In this document: positions 23,121-34,921 of the stretch, piece by piece
Layout of the letters: the number at the start of each line of letters is the position of its first letter
How positions within the stretch are numbered: position 1 is the first letter of the stretch
NCBI GenBank assembly: GCA_015680685.1
Contig: MNCI01004050.1
Coordinates: 779,017-843,016, forward strand
Length of the DNA: 64,000 bases
Source of the DNA: Gnetum montanum
Taxonomy: Eukaryota; Streptophyta; Gnetopsida; Gnetales; Gnetaceae
Direction: 5' to 3'
Made by a program: the position numbers and the translations under genes
The notes under the pieces: model-generated
The model's input: only the letters and a program-made list of their open reading frames with translations
Told to the model about the DNA's origin: nothing
Databases searched by the model: none

Positions 23121-23305
23121 TTGTAGTTTACGCATGGTTTTATTGGTTGGAGTCAAACAATGGTTATGTGAATAACTAAAAGACTAGCTATTAGATCTTC
23201 TAGTGATTTTAAATGTTATTTATGTTTTTGTCTTTTGCGTTTTTATCTACAAAGCGTAAGCGTAGTTGTTAACGATTTTGCTTAAGTTATGTTGCGATGG
23301 AATAG
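23121..23305. other. Spacer downstream of the antisense gene
   Basis: Short AT-rich interval with several GCGTAA-type hexamers (for example 23254-23259, GCGTAAGCGTAG) and no clear polyadenylation signal. Confidence 0.4.
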
Positions 23306-23395
23306 AATTGCCAGTTTAAGGCCATAGCGGGCCATCACTAGTTTTAGGCCATTGTGGGCCATGGCTAGTTTTAGGCCATTGCGGGCCACTTTGTG
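23306..23395. repeat. Three-unit CCAGTTTAAGGCCATAGCGGGCCAT repeat
   Basis: Three consecutive units of about 30 bp, variants of CAGTTTTAGGCCATTGYGGGCCA. They lie exactly between the end of the antisense gene and the protease gene. Matching units stand after the protease of element 1 (35100-35420) and after integrase in elements 3 and 5. Confidence 0.85.
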
Positions 23396-23623
23396 TAATA
23401 TAGAGTGCGTAATCGATGGTAATGTACATTTTTTTGTAATTGGGGTAAAGTGATCAAAAGACGTAAATAACGTATATAAGAGAAATGTAATAGCGTAAGG
23501 AATGACAAGCGTTAACATTGAAAATTTCTGTAGCATAAATATGCATTGGATGAAAATGGACATGCTACTTGTAAACAGCGATAACTGATAAAAAAATAAT
23601 GATGGGTGTAAATGCCATTCAGT

Positions 23624-24799
23624 TCAACCACTAATTCGCAATTGCTTCTTAATGGCCTTTACATTCAGTGTTGCGTAAGGGCGGAGGGATTTACAGTTTG
23701 ACTCCTCCATGCTGCCGTCCTGAAATGGTAGGTTGGCCCAGGCTAGACTGTCATCGTTGGTTTCGATTTGTTGAGGGATTTGGAGATGGGTCTGATCATT
23801 CGATGTTTCTATCTCCAAACCCCATTCTTCTTCAACATTGTTGACGGTCTTGGGGGTGATTTCATCATCGCATATTACGACCTCTCCTCCTACGTAGAGT
23901 AGGTGTATTTCCTGATGTATCGGTGATGAAACCGCCCTCAGCTGGGCTAACCAGGACCTCCCTAGGATCAAGTTGAAGCCAGGCATCTCCTCGACGACTA
24001 GGAATGTGGCATCCGTTGGGAATTGATTCCCTGCCACAAACTCGATATGCACTGTCCCCTTGACCTGAACCCTTGCTCCATTGAACGACTTTACGCATGT
24101 TGTCGTTGTGGGAATGATCTGGTCGACTAGACCCAACCTATCCACGATGGGATAAGGAATGACATTTGTAGCTGCGCCGTCGTCCACGTGTACCCTCCGG
24201 ATTCGATATCGACCAACCCGAATGGTGATGAACATGGGTTCAGTTGTCACCTGACCTTTCTCAGGATCATCTTTGATGGACTCGTCATGAAAGGTCAGCA
24301 AGGTGGGCTTAGGTTGCTCAACTTTGGAAGGAAACATGACAGCGTGTATCGCTTCTTCCTCCGCTGGTAAGCTTTCATCCACAAGTATGGATGTCAGCAT
24401 GCGGACCATAGCCTCACAGTGTTTTTGGGATGTCATGAGCAGGTCATAAAGGCTCAGCGTTGTATTTTTTTGTTTCAGAGCCTGTTTGACCTGCGTAAAC
24501 GCGTTGAGGAGATTCTTCTCTCGGCTAGCTTGTTTATTCGCCTTGTCTTCTTCCATTCGTCCCAAGAGATGAATCTCTCGAGGTGGAATGATGTCAGTCG
24601 GGGGGTTGTTCTTTTTCTCCCCGAGAGGAGGTGGCTGCATTTCTGCACCTTCATCTTGCTTCTGAGGTACAGGCGAAGGCACAGAGGCTAGGGGCCTAGG
24701 GTTAGGGAAGTCGAGCATAAAGTGGTCTTTTGTAGCATTAACAGATGTGTCCTTTCCATTTTGTTTATTAGATGATGGTTGGCAGTTTTGGTTAGAGAC
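23624..24799 (-). CDS. Element 3 protease region of gag-pro
   Basis: In the same frame as the gag segment ending at 24800, so gag and protease formed one polyprotein. The N-terminal part (KQALKQKNTTLSLYDLLMTS) is also present in element 1. The protease domain reads VHVDDGAATNVIPYPIVDRLG (about 24180-24120) with flap and GFNLILGRSWLAQL (about 23985-23945). The active-site triad reads D-D-G where D-S/T-G is canonical. The frame is open for 364 codons from 24718; a TAG at 24800-24802 separates it from gag. Confidence 0.8.
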   Translation of the reverse strand, partial: VSNQNCQPSSNKQNGKDTSVNATKDHFMLDFPNPRPLASVPSPVPQKQDEGAEMQPPPLGEKKNNPPTDIIPPREIHLLGRMEEDKANKQASREKNLLNAFTQVKQALKQKNTTLSLYDLLMTSQKHCEAMVRMLTSILVDESLPAEEEAIHAVMFPSKVEQPKPTLLTFHDESIKDDPEKGQVTTEPMFITIRVGRYRIRRVHVDDGAATNVIPYPIVDRLGLVDQIIPTTTTCVKSFNGARVQVKGTVHIEFVAGNQFPTDATFLVVEEMPGFNLILGRSWLAQLRAVSSPIHQEIHLLYVGGEVVICDDEITPKTVNNVEEEWGLEIETSNDQTHLQIPQQIETNDDSLAWANLPFQDGSMEESNCKSLRPYATLNVKAIKKQLRISG

Positions 24800-27407
24800 C
24801 TACCCCTGCATGAGAGGAGTAGCCGGTGGTTTTGGCACTCTGATAATGAAAGGTGCCCTATGCGTGGGCGCGGACGAGGCCGCGGCTTTGCTGTTACTAC
24901 GTGGTTGAGTGGCATTCTGAGAAGGTGCCCGAATGATAAAAGGTGGCTTTGAGACACCACTAGCTATCGATGAAAGGTTTGCCCCCCTTGGTGAGCTGGT
25001 AGGTACATGCAAAACAAAAGGTTTTTTGGGTGGTGCCTTCCTCTCACTGTCTGTACTCACCACATTGATTGTATAAGGTGCGTTTTTTGCATTCAACGGA
25101 TCCTTATACATGTGCAATGCTTGGTTTTTCGGATGCGTCGGACTACTGCCATCTAGTTTCAAATGACCTTCATCGATCATGCATTGAATGTCATCCTTCA
25201 ATGCCCAGCAGTAATCTGTATCGTGACCACACAACTGGTGGTAGTCACAGAAATGGTCCAGTCTGAAAGATTTTGAAACTGGTGGTTCGTTAGGTAGGGC
25301 TAAAGAAGGATTCTTCAGCAGTTCACAATGACGTCTGTGACGCTTCAGAGCTTCTTTGGATATCCTTTTGGATTGCATGTATCCTACCCCTAACAATTGT
25401 TTCAACAGTTCTGAGTGTTTTACAGGCAGGGCTGTATACTTTGAGCGATCTTTACGCTCAAAGTTTGGTTTCGGCTGGGGGGGCCCTTCAAGTGCAACTG
25501 TGTCTTGGCTGGTGCTGCCTGCACTAGCCGTGGTCTCAAGAGGCGTTGTAGGTGCCTTCTTGTTCTTGTTCTTTGCGCCCTCAGCTAGCGCAGCTACTGT
25601 CGTTGTCGTCACTTTACCTTTATCCTTGCCCTTGTTGTGAGTGTTCTTGTAGGCGACATACGCTGGGTCTTTGCTGGCCTTCACAGCCTCTTGGATGCTT
25701 CTAGTTTGAGCGAAGGCCTGATGTAAAGAGTTAGGGGAAAGATAATACAGCTTTGACTTGATAAAGTCATTGAATGCTCCTTTGAAGATGGCTAGTAAGT
25801 GTGGCTCTGCGATTGGCTTATGGAATTTCATTCAAAGTAGCATTCCAGCGTTGTATGAACTTCTGGACTAGTTCGAGAGGGTCTTGTTTCACTTCCATGA
25901 GTTGATCCAATGTGACTTGCAGCTTTAAGTTGTATTTAAAGCGAGTCACAAATTGCAGTAGAAGCTCTTCCAAGGTTGAAATGGAAGATCATGGGAGGGC
26001 TCGATACCAATCTAAAGCTTTCCCTGTTAGAGACATAGCAAAGACGCGGATAATCGTGTGAGGCCACTGTTTTAGCAACAAGGATTCAGATCTGAAAGTG
26101 ACCAAGTGAGCGTTGGGATCTCCCTCCCCATTGTACTTGGTAAAATGAGGTAAGGACATCCCTGGTGGCAATGACAGCATGGGGACCGCTGGACTAATAG
26201 GGTCATCTTGGTAGAAGTCCATGATTTGTACAGTATCTGAGCCAGCAGCCTTAAGACGCCTAACCTCCTTAGTGAGGGTTTGAATAAGTAAAAAGGCTTG
26301 GTCCAGACCTGTTGATGGAGGTGTCGGTGCTAGAGGTTGACCTAGAAAAGCTGTGCTAAGAAGTGGAAAGGGCGGGATGATTTGGCCGGTAGATGGTGGG
26401 GTGGGAATCCCTGCAGGCAAGGGGACCTGTGAGGACCACCACCCACCAGTTTGAGAAGATAGGTTAGCCGCTGCCTACTGTGTCAGATAGGAATATGGAT
26501 ATTGTGGGATCATCTACGGAATATGCGTTGCAGGTGCAAGTGAGGGTTGCACACCATGTACCGCGGACTGGTTATATTGTGCCGCGGGGATGGTCCACTA
26601 ACTCGCGATAGGCTGTTGGACGGGTATTTGTGGCAGCACGACGGCGGTGATTTGTTGGGTTGGAGGGGGTGGAAGCGATAAAGTCTGCACCAGGCGAGTT
26701 GTGGATATGGTGTGGGGTTGGATTTGAGGGATGAAATGGGACGCGGTGGTTGTTGGAACCACCGACGGAATGCTAAGCACACGTGGTGATGAGACCGCCC
26801 CCATGTTATCGTGGGGTATTTGCACTTGCGGCCTAGATGGTTGCGCAGTGGTTTGTGGAATGACAGGGATGTGCGTCTGTGCGGTCATGGCTGGATTGAG
26901 AGGGGCGGCTTCTCCGTTGAGAGGGAATAATGGATTGACGTAAGTATGGGGACTAAGAGTGTGATATGAATGTTCAGACTAGGCTGCAAATTCATCCTCT
27001 TCTTCCTCCCCATTCTGGGGTTCCATGATAGCCCGTGTAGCCTGGTTCTTAGCCATGACCAACTATGTTATAATTTCATGATAATGTTCTGTTAAAGGAA
27101 TGATGTCATAGGCTGTTGGGGTGAAATCCTAACCCCCTCTGTGGATCATCTCAAAGTTTCTTTTCGCTTCGATCTCGGCTCGACTAAGGGCAAGCTTTGC
27201 GTGGATCTTAATGCATATGAAGTTGTATTCCTCAGGGGTCACGACAGCAAAAATAGGGTCTTTGCCCTACAGTCTCAATGACTGACGCGATGGTCCCTGA
27301 GGTCCTACTGCACCAGAAGCTGGTCTAGTGACAGCGATAGGGTTCACAGATGTGGCACCCAAATCGGCGACGACCATGACAGTTGTAGTAGTGTATGTAG
27401 AATCCAT
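24800..27407 (-). pseudogene. gag: Element 3 gag
   Basis: The likely start is the ATG at 27407 (MDSTYTTTTVMVV). The N-terminal part (EEYNFICIKIHAKLALSR, EEEEDEFAA) aligns with the element 1 gag. The retrotransposon gag core includes DFYQDDPISPAVPML, FTKYNGEGDPNAHLVTF and ALDWYRALP (26240-25990), then FVTRFKYNLKLQVTLDQL and WNATLNEIP. A one-base insertion near 25825 shifts the frame into the next segment (KPIAEPHLLAIFKGAFNDF). The C-terminal half has FCDYHQLCGHDTDYCWALK (about 25260-25205), a zinc-knuckle-like C-H-C arrangement, and a proline-rich tail. At least five stops occur. Confidence 0.8.
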
Positions 27408-27625
27408 TGATCAAATAGATTGACGATAACTGACGACTGAATCCAAATGATGGCTGACAAAAAGATCGTGAGTAGGCTTTCTACCTTGTAGGATTCCAAA
27501 GAAATTGTTCCTGTGACCGATCTACACCACATGATTTGCCGTAAAATTCCCTAGAGGTATTACGTTTACGGTTTTGGGTATAAATCGCTAACAGGGCTAC
27601 CCAAAAAATATGGATCGGAGCCTAG
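27408..27625 (-). other. Element 3 leader between primer site and gag
   Basis: About 220 bp untranslated leader on the minus strand, with no ORF or recognised signal. Confidence 0.5.
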
Positions 27626-27643
27626 GCCCTTCTTCTAGCACCA
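27626..27643 (-). other. Element 3 primer-binding site (tRNA not identified)
   Basis: On the minus strand TGGTGCTAGAAGAAGGGC begins 6 nt after the LTR end. The TGG start suits a tRNA CCA end. Element 1 has the related TGATGCTAGAAGGAGGG after its LTR. I cannot assign the tRNA; it is not the common tRNA-Met site. Confidence 0.6.
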
Positions 27644-27649
27644 GCAAAC

Positions 27650-29229
27650 TGTAACGATGGAAAATGTTGGCAGATGGGATACCAAACAAATTCCGTGTAT
27701 ACAGTCTTAACCACGGATCCGTGCGAGGGCTGTGCTGGAGAGAACGAATCTGCGGTGCCCTGAACGGTCTTGTCGATCAGGCAGGGACTTACTAAATCAG
27801 TAAACCGATGGAGATGATGATTATTTCGTGGAATGATTTGATTTGATGAGTCACGAAATGAGAGAAAAATGATGTAGATAAATTGAAATAATGATAACGT
27901 TAACACGATAAAAGGAATCAGACACGAGAGAAACACGTGATTTCAAGATCTATGGTTTGACTGAAAAAATGAGTATTTCATAAATCAAGTTACACTGGGG
28001 AGACCCCTATTGTCTTGTGTGAAGCAAACACAAAGTAACAAGAAAACTGTCGAAGCAGTAGTACAAAATGAAGTCCGATCTACCTCGTAGGCCGGAGATT
28101 GGATGCAAGGAAGGTCAAGTTCTAACATCTACCGATCAACTGCTTCTGATCAAATAGAACTCACAAGCCATACTAGACAATCTCTCGATCTCTGATTTGC
28201 TCCTTTTGCCTTGGGTAGTCTCTGCTCTTAAACTACCGATGATCGCCAATGGAGAGAGTTGTGTTTTTGCCAAAAGGACTAATCGCTCCTGCTGCCAATG
28301 CTCAAGCAAAATGTTTCTTGTCTCTGTTCAAGGATAGTGCTACCAAAAGATTGCCAAAAATGCTGTTCTCTTGCTATGTCTCTCTCTGTGTCTTCTTTGT
28401 GTTTTTTCCGTCTCCTCCCGTCTCTCTTGCCAACTGAGGTATTTATAAGTTTGACGACATGTGGAGAAGGCATGGCTGTGATGACATGTGTTTCAAACCC
28501 TTTGGAAGATCATTGACTTGATCATCCTTGTGTTGAAATTCGTGACTATGCATAATACGTGCATCTGCGTATTGTGCGTATGAATAACAAATGTGGAACA
28601 GGCATGTCTCAATTGATTTTGGGCTACATTACACTCGTGCGTGTTGCGTCGTGTACAAGAGCGTAATAAAGCACAAAAGTGATGGGCCCAAGTTGCTTTA
28701 CGCTCATTCACGCTGCCAAGCGTGGTGAAGCGTAAACAATGATTAACTTGGCGATGAATTACACTGACATACGCTGCGTTGCGTAACGAGCATAAGGTGA
28801 CCAATTTGCAAGAAAGAGAAAAAAAGTTGATCTGTTGCACTTTCTTTGGATCTTCTTTGATGCTTTCAAAGCTCGTTACGCTGCCTTGCGTATTAGAGCA
28901 TAAATCTGCCCTTGGAAAAAAGACTTAGCGGAATACACGAGAGATCGCATATTACGCTGCTTAGACCTTAAGCTTTGCCGAATCTGCTGAAGTAAACCGC
29001 CTTCGAATATTAGACTATGTTATGCAAAGCACCATTACGCTATGTTGCGTGCTAGAGCGTAAATATGGAAAACATGATAAGATAGGAAATTTGCAAAAGG
29101 AAATCGAAGTCTTGATGCCGCGTGCCTCCTTGTCTTGCCTTGCCTTGCCTTTTTGGAATTCTGTCATGTACTTTTTTCTGAATCGCAAATCTTCGTCTGA
29201 GGCCGAGTCACAATTTTCACGGTGTTTCA
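27650..29229 (-). repeat. Element 3 5' LTR
   Basis: 1580 bp, starting TGTAACG and ending GTGTTTCA on the + strand, with the TATA box at 28440-28447 on the minus strand. It lacks a few GCGTAA motifs kept in the other LTR, mostly by C/T or G/A changes. Confidence 0.93.
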
Positions 29230-29234
29230 CTTAC

Positions 29235-29477
29235 CTGTCTCTCTCCTCCCTTATTAGTAGCAGGAAATAAAAACATAAAAGCTATAAAAATCATATGCCT
29301 CAAGCTTACTTAACCATACAATCGTGACATACAAGTAAGTTTGGATAGACAATGATCAATCAACTCGTGCCTATTCCACAAAGGCGCATAGGCACTTAGT
29401 CCTTGGAATTCGATTGGACCATGTGTGAAACACTTGTATTCATATGGTTGAGCACAGGGGTACCTTGCCACTCATCA
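29235..29477 (+). repeat. Element 2 3' LTR, right part
   Basis: Continues the LTR broken at 11989. The text from CTCTCTCCTCCCTTATTAGTAG to CTTGCCACTCATCA matches 3848-4095 of the 5' LTR. Bases 29230-29234 are the CTTAC duplication. The next five bases, ATGGT, are the duplication of element 2 itself. Confidence 0.9.
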
Positions 29478-29482
29478 ATGGT

Positions 29483-30403
29483 AACCCCCCAAAGTTGGAC
29501 ATCCATCTCACCTATACGAGGTAGAAATTTGCAGCCAAATTATAGCCATTGTGCAAACAAACTTCAGCTAAATTATAGCCATTTTGTAACTCCATTCATG
29601 GTCTAAAACCTATAAAAACCAACCTCAGACATCATTTACAGGTTCAAAAACTTTTTGGTACACACACACTTTTGTAGTCAACAATTGTTGTCAAGGTTCT
29701 ACAATCTTAAGACTGTTTAGAAAATTTTCACAATTAGCAATTTGTTCATGGTTTCATACTTGGGCATTGTCATGCAGTCAAGAGTTCTTGCAAGCTACCA
29801 CACTTGCAATATTTTAATGCCAAGGTGGAAGCATTGTAACCTTGAAAACCCCCTTTGCAACCTCCCTAAGACTTGTGGATTTTTGGTGTCAATGTTGTAT
29901 TCTTAGGATTCCCAACCACTAGTGTGGAGCACTTTAACAACAAGATTTTCCACATTTTACGCCTCCTAGTAGGGACCCAATTTGTAGATTTGAGGTTGTC
30001 GCATAGGAGGTGTGAAAGCATCAAGAATGGCTTAGCACTTGGGTCATGGAGCAGATTGCATTAGCTTCAATGAGCTTTAAAATCCTACACCAGTGTACCT
30101 CTTTTGTGCTCACAAGCATTTCTTGTACACATTTCTAGAACTTATTCTTTATTGTTTTAAATAAAGTTTTACAGTTTCATTTTGTGTGTAATTTGCATTT
30201 TCTTTTAATTTGATAGATTTGTAATTTATTTGTATTATATTTTCTCAACCCCCTGTTTTGTATTTCACAAGTTCCTAGTTGATTTGCCAGACTAGCCAAG
30301 GCACCTTGAGTCTTATTTTCTTAGAGGCCTTGAGGATTTGGTATTAAGGCTGTTACATTGGATCTATTGGTTTCTCTAGCGATCGATTTTTCTAGTTGCA
30401 ACA
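29483..30403 (+). repeat. Element 1 5' LTR, right part
   Basis: Matches the reverse complement of 54290 down to 53513 (element 5 LTR): GGACATCCATCTCACC, AAATTATAGCCATTTTG, the TATA-like CCTATAAAAACC at 29608, and the U5 end with GTTCCTAGTTGATTTGCC, ending GCAACA at 30403. Confidence 0.82.
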
Positions 30404-30410
30404 GTTTTCT

Positions 30411-30427
30411 TGATGCTAGAAGGAGGG
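30411..30427 (+). other. Element 1 primer-binding site
   Basis: TGATGCTAGAAGGAGGG, aligned with TGGTGCTAGAAGAAGGG in element 3 at the same distance from the LTR. The third base of TGG is changed, so this copy could not prime normally. Confidence 0.5.
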
Positions 30428-31275
30428 CCTCTACTTGATTTCTACGTCCAATCTTGTGACCATAATTGCAAATATTACCTATCATCTCAGAATTTGCAAT
30501 TTGCGACTTCAAAACATTTGAATCTTTGCATCAAAAAATGTTGCAACGCATTTCCCTACAATTGAAGCCTCGTGTGAAAGTTGCAGGTGGTTGGATTTTC
30601 AAGAGTTTCATAGCAGTTGATGTAAATTTCAAGGCCAATGTTTGCATCTTACCAAAATCTTTAAAAAATCAACATTGCCCCTTCCCCCCTATAGTTAAAA
30701 ATGTAGTGTGGAAGTTGTAGTTTAGAGGGTGACTTTTCACAACAGTTGCTATGAATTTTTTAGCCAAAGCCAACATTTATACCTTTCTTCTTTTTGTCTT
30801 TTTTGCTACCAAATTTTTCCAATTTCCAAAGTGGGTGGTGCAACCCTTCTAGAAATCATTGAACTTCCAAAAGTTAGCTCTCCCCCATCTTTTTAAGCTA
30901 AGAAAATTGATATCATACTAAAACTATTTTTAGTGGAAAAGCACCAACTTTGCACTTTGGTTTTTAGCATTTTCCCCCATCAATGTTGGATTAGAAGGTG
31001 TGAGATTTCCATCATCTCATCCCCCTTCTTTCCCCCCCTACCAAACCTAGCATAGAGGTGGGTGGGAGGCCAACATGGGTGAGGTTTAATACCAATGTTC
31101 ATAGCTTTCTATTTTTGATAAAGGGGTAAACCCTCATTACCCCCACTTACTAATTATAGAAAGTGCTTCATTTTTAACCATTTTTGCTTTGAAAATTTTT
31201 GAATTCCACTTGTTGGGTTTTACATCTATTTTTGCATTTTATAGCTTGTTTTAAGCCATTTTTAGCACTATAATA
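30428..31275 (+). other. Element 1 leader
   Basis: About 850 bp AT-rich leader between primer site and gag. Only short frames, none with a recognised domain. Confidence 0.45.
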
Positions 31276-33900
31276 ATGTCTTTCCAACAATCTACCAAGT
31301 TATCCCTCACCTTCTCTAGAAAAGGTCCTAGCCAACAAGCCATGAGGATCTATGACCCCAAAGACCCTACTATCATTAATTGTAGGCAGTTTTTGAGGGT
31401 CAGGGGGAAAAGTCTTGATTTTATAGCCATAAATGAAGATAGATATAGTTTCATTTGCATCAAAATACAAGCTATCATGCTGATTCAATGTTTGAAAGTA
31501 GAAGCCAAAAGGGAGTTCAAACTCATCCATCATAATGATAAGGAGTACATCCCTTCTCCCTATGACCAAATACTTGTAATTGATATGTATGGTAGTATCT
31601 TAGCTCAATTGATAAAGATGGAGAAGGAAGAGGACAAACATAGCTTAGAGGAACAACAAGAAGAGGAGGATGAATTTAGGGTAGAATTTGAGCCTGAAAA
31701 CATACTAGGGGGATTGTTCCAACAAGCAACCCCCAAGGACACCAAGCCTTTTTATCATGCCTTTGTTTTCTCCATGGGCATGGTACCACCATCTTCTGCT
31801 CCCTCCTACCCTACCACAGCTAACCCCACACTAGTCATAACCATGCATCAAACTCAATCGATGTCATAATCAATGGTCTATAACTTGTTGATGCCATTTG
31901 CCACATAGCATTAGCCTATGCAACCATTTATGGTGGTTTTAACCACTACAAGTCTTTTAGGCATCCATGTGGATCCCTAAGTAACTGAAGGATCACACAC
32001 TCTCTTTATCTCATTTGGGTCTTAAGCATTGTCACAAACATCCTTTTGCTTGTTTGGCCCATAAGCTATGACCATAACACAACCATTTCCTTCTATATTG
32101 CAACCCATAGTAAGGCCATAAGACTCACAACAAATGCCACAACCATATGTACAAACCTTGAAACAAATAGGTCCATCATAGGGATTGGATGAAGCCTTTC
32201 AAATGATCCAAGACTTGATGGAGGAGTGGAAGAGGCTTAAAGCCTCTACTTCATAAATTGTCAAGATTATGAACTTCTACCAGGATGATCCCATTAGTCT
32301 AGTGGTCCCACCCTTGATAGTTCCTCTTGGTGTTCCTATTCTCCAATTTAGCAAATATAATGGAGAAGGTGACCTTAATGCTCACCTTATAACCTTCATA
32401 TTTGAATTCTTACTCTTATAGCCATGGCCTCATACCATCATGAGGATTTTTCCTATGTATTTGACTAGAAAAGAACTTGATTGGTACTGTGTCTTATCTA
32501 GAGGATCCATATCCTCTCTAGAGGATTTGATAGCTTAGTTTATTAACTACTTAAAGTATAAATTGAAGCCTAACACAATGCTTAACCAACTCATGAAGGT
32601 TAAGTAGGGATCCCTAGAACCTATATAGAAGTTCATTCAATGGTGGAATGGATTGTTGAATGAAATACCAAAGCCTATAGCTGAAGCCCACATTTTAGCC
32701 ATATTTAAGAGGTTTGTAAATGAATTTATCAAGTCTGAACTTTACTACCTTGATTGGTGATCCCTCATCCAAGTGTTTTCCCAAATTAAGAATCTAGAAG
32801 ATCTTGTGGAGGCCAATCATGATCTAGCCTATGTAGCACATAAAAATCAACATACATGAAGAGATAAAGAAAAGAACAAACAAAAAAATATGACCATAGA
32901 AACTATAACCAAAGAGGCAAAGATCATAAACCAAGGGCCAAGGACCAACCCATCCAAGGTCCCCACTAACAATTTTAATAACCAACCATCAACATTTGGG
33001 GCCATTACAACAACAACAACAAACCCAATTTTGAAAGAAAAGATAGGTCCAAATACACTACACTGCTAGTAAAACCATCAGAGTTATTACACCAACTTTT
33101 GAAAAGTGGATGTATTCAATACAAAAAAATGTCTGAAGCTTTCTAAAAGAAGCATGATAGGCTTTGTGAAATAGCCAAATATCCCACTAGAGCAACAAAA
33201 GATGACCCACAACTACCTGTGTACTTTAAGCTAGATCACTTCTACCACTATAAGTAGTTGCTTGGTCATGACACAGACTTTTTCCTTACATTGAAGAATG
33301 ACTTGTAAAAGATGATAGAGAAGGAGGAGTCAGTCTTACATCCTTCCAACCTAGTTCAACCATAAAATTAGTTGATGAAGGTCTACAAGGAACTGTTGAA
33401 TGTCAATGGCAACCCTTATGCTATTTCAACATTCCACATTAATGGTGATTGGAAATCCCTAAGCAAACCATTCATGATTCAAGTACCCCCTTGTGATGAA
33501 AGAGCTTCTTCAGCTTCCACTAGCTTGAGATCCTCCTTCATCATAAGAGTATCATCATGAGTGCCTTCAAGGGATCCTTTTGTTATTAGGGTACCTCAGC
33601 CTAAAACAACCCAACTAACTATAGCCCAAACAATTGCATAATGACCTCTTGTGATGGCTAATGTTATTGCCTCTTCCTTACAACCAATGATTGACAACCA
33701 AAAAAATTCAACCAAGCAGAGGAAGAAGCATAAGCAAAAGTCCAATAAAAAGGGTGATACGTAGATGGAGGTATGAATGGAAGTGGGGTTGTCGAAGCCC
33801 ACTTCCATTTTGGCTATACTCATAAGCTCCTCTGCTCAACCTATTTCAACCAACAAGGCATAGGAGGATACCAAAACCCATAGTCAAAAGAATGAGGAAA
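31276..33900 (+). pseudogene. gag: Element 1 gag remnant
   Basis: The 197-codon open start (31276-31869) has YSFICIKIQAIMLIQCLKVE and a glutamate-rich EEQQEEEDEF segment, aligned with gag of element 3. The core follows from about 32265 (MNFYQDDPISLVVPPL, FSKYNGEGDLNAHLITF), then KPIAEAHILAIFKRFVNEF (32660-32720) and LDHFYHYK-LLGHDTDFFLTLK (about 33230-33295), where the Cys positions of the knuckle are partly lost. Many stops and some shifts show long decay. Confidence 0.75.
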
Positions 33901-33983
33901 AGCCCCAACAATCACATCCAAAAGACAAAGTTCACATTTTAGGGTGCATAGAAGAAGTAAAGCACAACCAAGGCAACAAGTCC

Positions 33984-34921
33984 ATGACCAATGATAAAAA
34001 CATCCTTAGTGCAATGGACCAAGTTAGCCAATCCATCAAGCACAAGAATACAACTTTAAGCCTATATGAACTAATCATGAATTTTGCCATACATTATGAG
34101 GCATTAGTCAAAATGTTGACTTCCATCCCCATTAGTGAGGACATCCCTACTAATGAGGAATCCATCCATGCAGTGATGGTTCTTTCCTCACCAAGGGAGA
34201 AGAAGTCAACATCCCTAGTATTTTTTAGTAGTGAAGTTAAGGTTAATCCCCAAAATGATGAAGTAACTAGGGCTCCTCTATTCAAAACCATATATGTAGG
34301 ATAGTTTAACGTACATTAGGTGCATGTTGATGATGGAATCACAACTAACATCATTCCATGCACCATTATTTAATGCTTAGTCATAACTAAGAAGATACAA
34401 CCTACATGAATCATAGCTCTTAAATCCTTTAACAGATTGAGGGTTGCCATCAAGGGGTCCATCTTCCTAGACTTTGTGGTAGGAGAGGAATTCCCCACAA
34501 TCGCAAATTTCTTGGTGGTGAAGGAAACAACAGGGTTTAACTTTATTCTAGCAGACCTTGGTTGGATTAATTAGAAGTCATATCCTCACCCATCCATTAA
34601 GATATTCACCTTCCCTACGAGGAATGTGAAATCATCGTTCATGGTGATAATGCCATCCCCCTAGTTATTAATAATGTGAACATGGAGCAGGGGTCTAAAG
34701 TGGAGCTTCAAGAAGAGGCTCCTAGCCATGAAATTCAACAACCTAAGAGAAAGCAACAATTCAAAAAAGCCAATGATAACAAAAATAAGCAACGAGATGT
34801 GTTATGGAATGAACTCCCTTTTAATATTGTTAGCGAAGGGGATGGTGAATATAAGCTTGTGCAAAATAGACCTTACTCATTCCCTAATCTTGCAAAGATT
34901 AGGAAGAATCTATACAAGTGA
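33984..34921 (+). pseudogene. Element 1 protease remnant
   Basis: The opening IKHKNTTLSLYELIMNF, the EEDIPTNEE-like segment and VHVDDGITTNIIP (about 34321-34360) align with element 3, and the same D-D-G replaces the usual active site. The flap side (FVVGEEFPTIANFLVV) and GFNFILADLGW follow. Stops at 34302 and later. Confidence 0.75.

Larger units (their letters stand above)
11990..29229 (-). mobile_element. Element 3: Tat-like LTR retrotransposon carrying an antisense spliced gene
   Basis: The termini are perfect: LTRs 11990-13560 and 27650-29229 begin TGTAACG and end GTGTTTCA on the + strand, flanked by a 5-bp target duplication CTTAC (11985-11989, 29230-29234). Read on the minus strand the order is 5' LTR, primer site, gag, protease, an oppositely oriented multi-exon gene, RT, RNase H, archaeal-type RNase H, integrase, a tandem repeat, purine tract and 3' LTR. 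In the first 140 aligned LTR bases I count 10 mismatches, mostly transitions, so it is not recent. Stops and frameshifts in gag, pol and the antisense gene make this copy defective. Confidence 0.93.
3125..29477 (+). mobile_element. Element 2: Athila-like LTR retrotransposon, internally deleted, hosting element 3
   Basis: Both ends have the expected structure: TGATGAG at 3125 and CTCATCA at 29477, flanked by a perfect 5-bp target duplication ATGGT (3120-3124 and 29478-29482). Without element 3 (11990-29229) and the solo LTR in its gag it would be about 8 kb. Inner order is 5' LTR, tRNA-Asp-type primer site, gag, protease, a deleted pol, a 2-kb noncoding tail, purine tract and 3' LTR. All coding parts carry stops, so it is dead. 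It interrupts the 5' LTR of element 1, so it is younger than element 1 and older than element 3. Confidence 0.9.
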
